A DNA stretch of 12,954 nt from Lachnospiraceae bacterium UBA3401. GTDB taxonomy: Bacteria > Bacillota > Clostridia > Lachnospirales > Lachnospiraceae. This document shows, one piece after another, positions 7,397 to 12,954 of the stretch. The translations under genes were made by a program, and so were the position numbers. The DNA lies in NCBI GenBank assembly GCA_002358575.1, contig DEPD01000096.1:1-12954 (forward strand), read 5' to 3'. Below the pieces are notes generated by a model that worked only from the letters and a program-made list of their open reading frames with translations, had not been told where the DNA came from and did not search any database. Position 1 is the first letter of the stretch; each line of letters starts with the position of its first letter.

Positions 7397-8680
7397 ATGA
7401 AACGTGAGCTGAAACATAAAAAGCGCATTCTCCTCTCCCTTATTTTAATAGTAGCGATGTTTTTACAGCCTTCGCTTTACGCAAAAGCAGATGATATCAC
7501 CCTCAGACTTTACGCAAAGGCTGCAGTTTTGATGGATGCGGATTCTGGGCGGGTGTTGTATGAACGATGTGGTGACGATCAGCTTGCCATGGCGAGTACC
7601 ACGAAGATTATGACATTGATTGTCACGTTGGAAAATGCCAATCTGGAGGATGCAGTAACAGTCTCTTCCTATGCAGCTTCTATGCCTCCGGTACATCTTG
7701 GCATAAGGAATGGAGAACAGTACCGACTAAAAGATTTGACGCTCTCTTTAATGCTGGAGTCCCACAATGATTCTGCGGTGGCAATTGCAGAACATGTGGG
7801 TGGCAGTGTGGAGCAATTTGCAGCACTTATGAATCAGAAGGCGCAAGAAATCGGCTGTAAAAATACTTATTATATCACACCAAATGGACTCGATGCCGTG
7901 CAGGGGGATAAATTTCACTCAACGACAGCAAGGGATTTGGCACTTGTCATGTCCTATTGTGTCACAAAGTCTCCGCAGAAGGAGGCATTTTTAGAGATTA
8001 CACGGACGCCAAATCATACGTTTACAGATTTATCTGGTGGCAGAAGTTTTTCCTGTGTCAATCACAATGCATTTCTGAGCATGATGCCAGGGGCGCTATC
8101 AGGGAAAACAGGATTTACGGCAAAAGCAGGATATTGTTATGTGGGCGCGCTAAGACGGGATGGAAAGACATTTGTCGTGGCGCTTTTGGCGTGTGGTTGG
8201 CCAAATCACAAGACGTATAAGTGGAGCGATACCAGGATGCTTATGGAATATGGACTGGGGCATTATGACTATCGCAGTTTTGACGAGGTGGAACTTCCTG
8301 CGGAAGCGATGGAGGATATCGTTGTGAGCAATGGACAGGGAAGTCACATCGGGGAGAAGATATGCCTTCCGGTTGAGATTGCACCCGAGACTTCTGGAAC
8401 AGAAGGACTTCTTATGCGGGAGGACGAAAAGGTGACAATCACTTTGCAGAAAGTGAAAGGACTGACAGCACCTGTTATGAAAGGGCAAGAAATCGGTCAT
8501 ATCAGCTATGCGGTAGGCAATGAGGAGTGGAAGCGCATCAATCTGGTGACGACTGGGGAAATTCAGGCAGTTGATATAGAATGGTGTCTGCGCAAAGTGT
8601 TTGAAAAGTGGATGATTCAAGGCAAAGAGAAGATGACAGAAAAAGATGTGGAAAAAACAAAAAATTTACTAGGCGATTAG
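7397..8680 (+). CDS. D-alanyl-D-alanine carboxypeptidase (low-molecular-mass penicillin-binding protein, DacF/DacA-like)
   Basis: Serine DD-carboxypeptidase of the S11 family that removes the terminal D-Ala from peptidoglycan stem peptides outside the membrane. The protein has 427 residues. A signal peptide covers about residues 1-31 with a likely cut after AKA. All three active-site motifs are present: Ser67-x-x-Lys70 in MASTTKIM, Ser122-His-Asn124, and Lys237-Thr-Gly239 in SGKTG. A C-terminal beta domain of the PBP5 type follows from about residue 290. The final 40 residues are charged and amphipathic (WCLRKVFEKW) and could attach it to the membrane. AAGGA at 7381-7385 is the ribosome site. 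An ATG five bases upstream reads only two codons and is not the start. No functional link to its neighbours is evident. Confidence 0.95.
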   Translation: MKRELKHKKRILLSLILIVAMFLQPSLYAKADDITLRLYAKAAVLMDADSGRVLYERCGDDQLAMASTTKIMTLIVTLENANLEDAVTVSSYAASMPPVHLGIRNGEQYRLKDLTLSLMLESHNDSAVAIAEHVGGSVEQFAALMNQKAQEIGCKNTYYITPNGLDAVQGDKFHSTTARDLALVMSYCVTKSPQKEAFLEITRTPNHTFTDLSGGRSFSCVNHNAFLSMMPGALSGKTGFTAKAGYCYVGALRRDGKTFVVALLACGWPNHKTYKWSDTRMLMEYGLGHYDYRSFDEVELPAEAMEDIVVSNGQGSHIGEKICLPVEIAPETSGTEGLLMREDEKVTITLQKVKGLTAPVMKGQEIGHISYAVGNEEWKRINLVTTGEIQAVDIEWCLRKVFEKWMIQGKEKMTEKDVEKTKNLLGD

Positions 8681-8689
8681 AATAATATA

Positions 8690-8698
8690 TGTTATACT
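8690..8698 (+). promoter_or_regulatory. Candidate extended -10 promoter of the decarboxylase operon
   Basis: TGTTATACT fits the extended -10 pattern TG-n-TATAAT with one mismatch, ten bases after the carboxypeptidase stop. No clear -35 box is seen, which extended -10 promoters can tolerate. Predicted transcription would begin near 8705, giving a leader of about 68 bases before the carboxyltransferase start. Confidence 0.45.
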
Positions 8699-8705
8699 AA
8701 AATAG

Positions 8706-8723
8706 ACGCAATTTTAGTTGCGT
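8706..8723 (+). promoter_or_regulatory. Leader hairpin at the predicted 5' end of the decarboxylase mRNA
   Basis: ACGCAA at 8706-8711 pairs with TTGCGT at 8718-8723 over a six-base loop. It starts almost exactly where transcription from the candidate promoter at 8690-8698 would begin, so a 5' stabilising stem is plausible. A terminator role for the upstream carboxypeptidase gene is less likely, since AAAAATG rather than a T run follows. Confidence 0.4.
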
Positions 8724-8772
8724 AAAAATGTTATTTTTTGAATATTAAAAATATAAAAATGGAGGTCACAAA

Positions 8773-10206
8773 ATGAGTACTACTTCAAGTTTGGCAAGTA
8801 AAAGAATCGAATCTTTGCTTGATGAAAACAGTTTCGTTGAAATCGGTGCCCTTGTCATGGCAAGAGCGACAGATTTCAATCTGAAACAGACTGAGACTCC
8901 CTCGGACGGTGTTGTTACCGGATATGGGGTGATCAACGGCAATCTTGTGTATGTGTACAGCCAAGATGTATCTGTGCTGAACGGGTCTGTCGGCGAAATG
9001 CATGCCAGAAAAATCACGAACCTCTACAATCTTGCGATGAAGACAGGAGCACCTGTGATCGGTCTGATTGACTCAGCAGGACTCCGGCTTCAAGAGGCGA
9101 CGGATGCACTCAATGCTTTTGGTGAGATTTATCTCAAACAGACGCTTGCATCGGGCGTGATTCCTCAGATCACAGCAATATTTGGTAGTTGTGGAGGCGG
9201 CCTTGCACTGATTCCGACCCTGACAGACTTTACGTTTATGGAGAAATCAAAGGCAAAATTATTTGTTAATTCTCCGAATGCACTCGAAGGGAACAATATT
9301 TCTAAGTGCGATTCATCCACGGCAGAGTTCCAGAGCAAGGAGAGCGGTATTGTGGATGTTGTAGCGGATGAGGATACGATTTTTGTTAAGATTAGAGAAC
9401 TGGTGCTCATGCTTCCTGGCAACAATGAAGATGATGCTTCCTATGAAGACTGCACAGATGATTTGAATAGGGTTTGTGATGGTCTTGAGAACTGTGTGGG
9501 CGACACTGCGATTGCACTCTCTACAATTGCAGACAATCACGCGTTCTTTGAGCTTAAGGAAGATTATGCAAAAGATATGGTGACTGGTTTTATCAAATTA
9601 AATGGTATGACAATCGGATGTATTGCAAACCGTACAGAGGTTTACAGCGCAGAAGGCGAGGTCACAGACAAGTATGATGCTGTTTTGTCAGCAGATGGAT
9701 GCGAGAAGGCAGCAGATTTTATCCATTTTTGTGATGCGTTTGACATTCCGGTGTTGTCACTGACCAATGTCAAGGGTTATGAGGCGACAATGTGCAGTGA
9801 GAAGCGTATTGCAAAGGCAGTGGCGAAGCTTACATACGCGTTCGCAAATGCCACAGTTCCAAAGGTAAATGTCGTGATTGGAAAGGCGTATGGAAGCGCA
9901 TATGTAGCGATGAATTCAAAGGCGATTGGCGCGGATGTCACAATCGCATGGCCGAATGCTGAGATTGGATCTATGGATGCAAATCTTGCAGCAAAGATTA
10001 TGTATGAAGGACAGGGTGCGGATGTCATCAAGCAGAAATCGGCGGAGTATGCAGCACTACAGACCAGTGCAGCCGGCGCTGCGAGAAGAGGATATGTAGA
10101 TCAGATCATTGAGGCGGCAGATACGAGAAAATATGTGATTGGTGCCTTTGAGATGCTATTTACAAAGAGAGAGGATCGTCCCTCTAAAAAACATGGAACG
10201 GTCTAA
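8773..10206 (+). CDS. Biotin-dependent acyl-CoA carboxyltransferase, alpha subunit of a sodium-pump decarboxylase (MmdA-like)
   Basis: Cytoplasmic carboxyltransferase of the crotonase-fold acyl-CoA carboxylase family, 477 residues against about 510 for known MmdA. It should transfer the carboxyl group of an acyl-CoA to biotin on the carrier protein. The N-terminal half holds DSAGLRLQEATDAL from residue 100 and CGGGLALIPTLTDF from residue 140. The C-terminal half holds KAYGSAY at residues 371-377 and IAWPNAEIGSM. Usual family versions are DSGGARIQEG and CAGGAVYSPALTDF, so the acyl-CoA-side loops differ. GGAGGT at 8761-8766 gives a strong start. The fold belongs to CoA-ester enzymes, which argues against oxaloacetate as substrate. 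Gene order with gamma, carrier and beta subunits matches the methylmalonyl-CoA decarboxylase operons, but methylmalonyl-CoA, malonyl-CoA or glutaconyl-CoA cannot be told apart here. Confidence 0.87.
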   Translation: MSTTSSLASKRIESLLDENSFVEIGALVMARATDFNLKQTETPSDGVVTGYGVINGNLVYVYSQDVSVLNGSVGEMHARKITNLYNLAMKTGAPVIGLIDSAGLRLQEATDALNAFGEIYLKQTLASGVIPQITAIFGSCGGGLALIPTLTDFTFMEKSKAKLFVNSPNALEGNNISKCDSSTAEFQSKESGIVDVVADEDTIFVKIRELVLMLPGNNEDDASYEDCTDDLNRVCDGLENCVGDTAIALSTIADNHAFFELKEDYAKDMVTGFIKLNGMTIGCIANRTEVYSAEGEVTDKYDAVLSADGCEKAADFIHFCDAFDIPVLSLTNVKGYEATMCSEKRIAKAVAKLTYAFANATVPKVNVVIGKAYGSAYVAMNSKAIGADVTIAWPNAEIGSMDANLAAKIMYEGQGADVIKQKSAEYAALQTSAAGAARRGYVDQIIEAADTRKYVIGAFEMLFTKREDRPSKKHGTV

Positions 10207-10224
10207 GAAAGGGTGAACGTTAAT

Positions 10225-11046
10225 ATGAAAAAAATTGCGAGAGTATTATTAATGCTTACCTGCGTTTTTGTTTTAACAGCATGTGGATCAGCAGAAACTT
10301 CCAGCGAATTTCAGCAGAGCAAGGAAAATGCAGCAAGAGCCAGAGCAGATCAGGTTGTTCGGCTTACGGCGACATTGGTATCATCGGACAATGTTGACGA
10401 AATGCTTGCAAACTATAGCAATGTAGAGCTGGGAGATCTGTATGCTTCAACTTTTGCACAGTATTATAGTGATGCTTCTTTTATGTGTGAAGGCAAGGCA
10501 GTCAGCGGTGCGCTCACTTCATTTCAGACAGGGATTCAGACAATGGGCAGCATCATAGACTTTGGCGAATCGACATCGGTTGTTGATGATGATACAATCA
10601 TTGTTATGGTTCCGGTCACAGGCGAGAACAAAAACGCTTCGGTAGAATTAATTTTTACGAATGACATTTATCTGAAGATGACATCCTGTACACTAAATCT
10701 TGATGAGACAAAGGGAGAGCTGATGACAAGGGCAGCACTCAACACACTGCTCGGTATGGGGACCGTGTTTGTGGTATTGATTTTAATCAGTCTCATTATT
10801 TCAGCGTTTGGTGTGATACCAAAGATTCAGGCTTCCTTCGCTCCAAAGAAAGAGGAGCCAGCACCAGTGTCCGTAGCGCCAGTGGAAGAGCCTGTTGTGG
10901 AAGAGGAGGAAGAGGACCTCTCAGATGATATGGAGCTTGTGGCTGTCATTGCAGCAGCAATTGCGGTGTATGAGGGAACAAGTGTGGAAGGCTTCCAGGT
11001 AAGAAGTATAAGGAGAGCCAGTACAAATAAATGGAGAAAAAACTAA
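10225..11046 (+). CDS. OadG-family gamma (delta) subunit with lipoprotein signal and extracytoplasmic domain
   Basis: Small membrane subunit that should tether the carboxyltransferase and carrier to the beta subunit, but here enlarged to 273 residues from the usual 80-130. The chosen ATG at 10225 directly begins a lipoprotein signal (KKIARVLLM to LTAC, lipidated Cys20); a GTG at 10213 would overlap the ribosome site AAAGGG at 10208-10213. Residues about 21-170 form an outside domain with no motif I can name firmly; an NTF2-like fold is possible. A membrane span covers residues 175-197 (GTVFVVLILISLIISAFGV). A Pro/Glu-rich linker with an acidic run follows at about 205-238. The C terminus (VAVIAAAIAVYEG, then FQVRSIRRAS) is the recognisable OadG-type tail. 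It lies 18 bases after the carboxyltransferase stop, in the same operon. Confidence 0.8.
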   Translation: MKKIARVLLMLTCVFVLTACGSAETSSEFQQSKENAARARADQVVRLTATLVSSDNVDEMLANYSNVELGDLYASTFAQYYSDASFMCEGKAVSGALTSFQTGIQTMGSIIDFGESTSVVDDDTIIVMVPVTGENKNASVELIFTNDIYLKMTSCTLNLDETKGELMTRAALNTLLGMGTVFVVLILISLIISAFGVIPKIQASFAPKKEEPAPVSVAPVEEPVVEEEEEDLSDDMELVAVIAAAIAVYEGTSVEGFQVRSIRRASTNKWRKN

Positions 11047-11076
11047 TTAAATCTATAATTTTAGGAGGATTTTAAA

Positions 11077-11448
11077 ATGAAAAATTATACAATTACCGTG
11101 AACGGCAACGTATATGATGTCGTAGTAGAAGAAGGTGCAGGTTCCGGTGCAGCTCCAGTGCAGACAGCAGCGCCTAAGGCAGTGCCGAAAGCGGCACCGA
11201 AAGCAGCAGCAAAGGCAAGTGCAGGCGCAGCAGGCAGCATAAAGATTGAGGCAGGTGCAGCAGGTAAGGTATTCAAATTAGAAAAGAGCGTAGGACAGGC
11301 TGTGAAGAAGGGCGATGCTGTTGTTATTCTCGAAGCGATGAAGATGGAGATTCCTGTGGTAGCGCCTCAGGATGGCACCGTGGCAAGTGTTGATGTGGCA
11401 GTTGGCGATTCTGTTGAAGCAGGTGCTTTGCTTGCAACTTTGAACTAA
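11077..11448 (+). CDS. Biotin carboxyl carrier protein of the decarboxylase
   Basis: Biotinyl carrier that shuttles CO2 between the carboxyltransferase and the membrane beta subunit, 123 residues. The N-terminal 19 residues (KNYTITVNGNVYDV) begin a typical carrier of this type. Residues about 20-53 are a flexible Ala/Pro/Lys linker built on repeated PKA-like units. The C-terminal lipoyl-like domain carries EAMKMEI, with Lys89 as the biotin attachment site, placed 34 residues before the C terminus as expected. AGGAGG at 11063-11068 gives a strong start eight bases later. It lies third in the operon, the place of MmdC in methylmalonyl-CoA decarboxylase clusters. A separate biotin ligase must supply the cofactor and is not encoded here. 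No biotin carboxylase gene is present, which fits decarboxylation rather than carboxylation. Confidence 0.95.
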   Translation: MKNYTITVNGNVYDVVVEEGAGSGAAPVQTAAPKAVPKAAPKAAAKASAGAAGSIKIEAGAAGKVFKLEKSVGQAVKKGDAVVILEAMKMEIPVVAPQDGTVASVDVAVGDSVEAGALLATLN

Positions 11449-11486
11449 TCACTGCATTGCGGTGAAAGCAGGGCAGATATGCCCTG
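11449..11486 (+). promoter_or_regulatory. Tandem hairpins between carrier and beta-subunit genes
   Basis: TCACTGC at 11449-11455 can pair with GCGGTGA at 11459-11465 (one G-T pair, three-base loop), directly after the carrier stop codon. CAGGGCA at 11469-11475 pairs perfectly with TGCCCTG at 11480-11486 around loop GATA. A-rich sequence rather than a T run follows, so full termination is unlikely. They may adjust mRNA processing or the carrier-to-beta ratio. The strong ribosome site AGGAGGT at 11498-11504 follows. Confidence 0.5.
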
Positions 11487-11511
11487 AAAAATAAAATAGG
11501 AGGTCAACAAA

Positions 11512-12660
11512 ATGTCATATATAGCAGATACATTGAATAATCTGATCCATCAGACTGCATTTTTTAACATCACTGGCGGAAATGTGATCATGATTCTTGT
11601 TGCTTGTATATTTCTTTATCTTGCTATCGCAAAGCAGTATGAACCGCTGCTTTTAACACCGATAGCGTTTGGTATGCTGCTGGTGAATATTTACCCAGAC
11701 ATTATTGCGCCGATTGGTGCGGACGGTACGCCTGGCGGTTTGCTGTATTATTTTTATTTATTGGATGAATGGGCAATTCTTCCTTCTCTGATATTCCTTG
11801 GAGTAGGAGCTATGACTGATTTTGGTCCGTTGATTGCGAATCCTAAGAGTTTTCTGCTCGGTGCAGCGGCACAGTTTGGTATTTTTGCAGCGTACTTTGG
11901 TGCGATTGCGCTTGGATTTAATGATAAGGCAGCGGCAGCAGTTTCTATTATTGGTGGTGCTGACGGCCCTACATCAATTTTCCTTGCTGGTAAGCTTGGT
12001 CAGACTGGTTTGCTTGGACCTATCGCAGTGGCAGCATATTCGTATATGTCACTTGTGCCAATTATCCAGCCGCCTATTATGAAGCTGCTGACGACAGAGG
12101 AAGAGAGAAAGATCAAGATGGCGCAGTTGCGTCCAGTGTCAAAACTTGAGAAAATTCTTTTTCCAATCATCGTTACAATCGTTGTATGTTTGATTCTTCC
12201 AACAACAGCGCCACTTGTTGGTATGCTGATGTTAGGAAATTTATTCCGAGAGTCTGGTGTGGTAAGACAGCTTCAAGAAACGGCTTCCAATGCGTTAATG
12301 TATATCGTTGTTATCTTACTTGGTACTTCAGTTGGTGCTACAACAAGCGCAGAGGCATTTCTAAACATGGATACAATTAAAATTGTTGTATTAGGACTTA
12401 TAGCATTTATGTTTGGTACAGCGGCAGGAGTTCTTTTTGGAAAATTAATGTGTATTGCCACAAAGGGCAAAGTGAATCCGCTGATTGGTTCCGCAGGCGT
12501 TTCCGCAGTTCCTATGGCTGCACGTGTTTCCCAGAAGGTTGGCGCCGAAGCAGATCCAACCAATTTCTTGCTGATGCACGCTATGGGACCAAACGTTGCA
12601 GGTGTTATTGGTACTGCAGTTGCTGCTGGTACATTCATGGCAATCTTCGGGGTATTTTAA
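11512..12660 (+). CDS. oadB: Sodium ion-translocating decarboxylase beta subunit
   Basis: Integral membrane subunit of the OadB/MmdB/GcdB family. It releases CO2 from carboxybiotin and couples this to Na+ export. The protein has 382 residues, within the family range, and is hydrophobic throughout with many membrane segments. The first conserved intramembrane motif GGADGPTS places Asp151 where Klebsiella OadB has its essential Asp203, and AAYSYM places Tyr178 at the Tyr229 position. The second motif NPLIGSAGVSAVPMAARV begins at Asn322 and gives Gly326, Ser331 and Arg338, matching Asn373, Gly377, Ser382 and Arg389 (alignment from memory). All expected coupling residues are therefore kept and the pump should be active. 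It is the last gene of the operon visible; the stop codon overlaps the inverted-repeat element that follows. The symbol refers to the family, not to an oxaloacetate substrate. Confidence 0.96.
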   Translation: MSYIADTLNNLIHQTAFFNITGGNVIMILVACIFLYLAIAKQYEPLLLTPIAFGMLLVNIYPDIIAPIGADGTPGGLLYYFYLLDEWAILPSLIFLGVGAMTDFGPLIANPKSFLLGAAAQFGIFAAYFGAIALGFNDKAAAAVSIIGGADGPTSIFLAGKLGQTGLLGPIAVAAYSYMSLVPIIQPPIMKLLTTEEERKIKMAQLRPVSKLEKILFPIIVTIVVCLILPTTAPLVGMLMLGNLFRESGVVRQLQETASNALMYIVVILLGTSVGATTSAEAFLNMDTIKIVVLGLIAFMFGTAAGVLFGKLMCIATKGKVNPLIGSAGVSAVPMAARVSQKVGAEADPTNFLLMHAMGPNVAGVIGTAVAAGTFMAIFGVF

Positions 12661-12789
12661 AGCTGTGCACTTCAAAAACAACTATATAAATACCAAGCTT
12701 GCTTGAGGATTTATATAGTTGGGTTTTGAAGTATAGAGCGCGAAGCGCGACGAAATAAATCCGAAGGATTTATGAGTGCACAGCTTTAA
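12657..12789. repeat. 133-base inverted-repeat element that can fold as a cloverleaf
   Basis: Outer arms 12657-12671 and 12775-12789 are perfectly complementary over 15 bases (core AAAGCTGTGCACT). Inside are three hairpins. The first is long: CAACTATATAAAT 12679-12691 pairs with 12709-12721, extended by CC 12693-12694 with GG 12707-12708 and TTCAAAA 12671-12677 with 12724-12730 (base 12671 can pair in either stem). The second is GCGC-GAA-GCGC at 12738-12748. The third is ATAAATCC-GAA-GGATTTAT at 12755-12773. The left arm covers the stop codon of the beta-subunit gene. There is no T run after the outer stem, no transposase and no obvious target duplication. A MITE- or REP-like mobile repeat or a structured RNA are both possible. 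Confidence 0.75.
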
Positions 12790-12812
12790 GAAAGATAAAA
12801 GAAGAATAAAGA

Positions 12813-12892
12813 AAATACCAAGCTTGCTTGAGGATTTATATAGTTGGGTTTTGAAGTATAGAGCGCGAAGCGCGATAAATGCACAGCTTTAA
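12813..12892. repeat. Truncated second copy of the inverted-repeat element
   Basis: Bases 12813-12875 are identical to 12688-12750 (63 bases, offset 125). After that the copy skips the third hairpin and rejoins the right arm: TGCACAGCTTTAA at 12880-12892 equals 12777-12789. The left outer arm and the left strand of the long hairpin are missing. The 23 bases between the copies are purine-rich and show no other structure. The copy appears to be a partial tandem duplication or a decayed neighbouring insertion. Confidence 0.8.
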
Positions 12893-12908
12893 TCGTTGAT
12901 AATATAAC

Positions 12909-12938
12909 TTATCAGAAGTTGCCCTTTACTTCTGATAA
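12909..12938. other. 11-bp perfect hairpin downstream of the repeats
   Basis: TTATCAGAAGT at 12909-12919 pairs with ACTTCTGATAA at 12928-12938 over an eight-base loop. No T run follows on the plus strand, so a standard intrinsic terminator is not supported. TGATAA at 12898-12903 could compete for the first part of the left arm. The window ends 16 bases later, and what this structure precedes is unknown. Confidence 0.5.
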
Positions 12939-12954
12939 AATGCGCTGTTCTTTG

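Noticed and set aside
8150..8620. Minus-strand open frame of 156 codons within the carboxypeptidase gene
   Set aside because: It is antisense to conserved catalytic and C-terminal domain sequence and has no start context.
11137..11240. Repeated Ala/Pro/Lys codons in the carrier gene as a DNA repeat
   Set aside because: This is the normal flexible linker of biotin carrier proteins, not an independent repeat element.
8773..12660. Calling the operon an oxaloacetate decarboxylase
   Set aside because: The alpha subunit is a crotonase-fold acyl-CoA carboxyltransferase and not the TIM-barrel OadA type, so an acyl-CoA substrate is expected.
12657..12892. Possible CRISPR array from the repeated 63-base unit
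   Set aside because: There are only two copies, they are too long, the spacer is a purine-rich gap, and no cas gene is near; nested inverted repeats fit a cloverleaf element better.

Overview
The window looks like a chromosomal segment of an AT-rich, low-GC Gram-positive anaerobe, most likely a gut Lachnospiraceae (Clostridia). The grounds are strong purine-rich Shine-Dalgarno sites (GGAGG type), Gram-positive lipoprotein signals, an Lpl/Ytc-type sugar ABC transporter with a YesN-type regulator, and a membrane biotin-dependent sodium-pump decarboxylase. Genus or species cannot be fixed from the sequence alone. No rRNA, tRNA, CRISPR array, transposase or phage gene is visible.

Layout. (1) 144-3768, plus strand: a three-gene carbohydrate uptake operon with two permeases of the LplB and LplC/YtcP types and a large solute-binding lipoprotein. 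It has no ATPase gene and closes with a good hairpin terminator at 3777-3813. (2) 3822-3896: a compact set of nested inverted repeats between convergent genes. (3) 3912-5495, minus strand: a YesN-like response regulator with a receiver domain and an AraC-type DNA-binding domain. Its histidine kinase is not in the window. (4) 5588-7306, plus strand: a second solute-binding lipoprotein, divergent from the regulator across a 92-base spacer with overlapping candidate -10 boxes. (5) 7397-8680, plus strand: a D-alanyl-D-alanine carboxypeptidase for cell-wall trimming. (6) 8773-12660, plus strand: a four-gene decarboxylase operon encoding an acyl-CoA carboxyltransferase, a lipoprotein-type gamma subunit, a biotin carrier protein and a sodium-pumping beta subunit, in the A-D-C-B order known for methylmalonyl-CoA decarboxylase. 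(7) 12657-12938: noncoding DNA filled with an inverted-repeat element able to fold as a cloverleaf, a truncated second copy sharing 63 identical bases, and a further 11-bp hairpin.

How the genes work together. Region 1 should import an oligosaccharide using a shared MsmX-type ATPase encoded elsewhere. The regulator probably responds to a membrane kinase, and the divergent lipoprotein may present the sugar signal or act as an alternative binding protein; both points are inferred from arrangement. In region 6 the carboxyltransferase should move CO2 from an acyl-CoA to biotin on the carrier, and the beta subunit should release it while exporting Na+. The gamma subunit should hold the complex on the membrane.

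The most unusual points are the gamma subunit built as a lipoprotein with a large outside domain, altered acyl-CoA-site loops in the carboxyltransferase that leave its substrate open, and the structured repeat element whose arm overlaps the stop codon of the beta-subunit gene.
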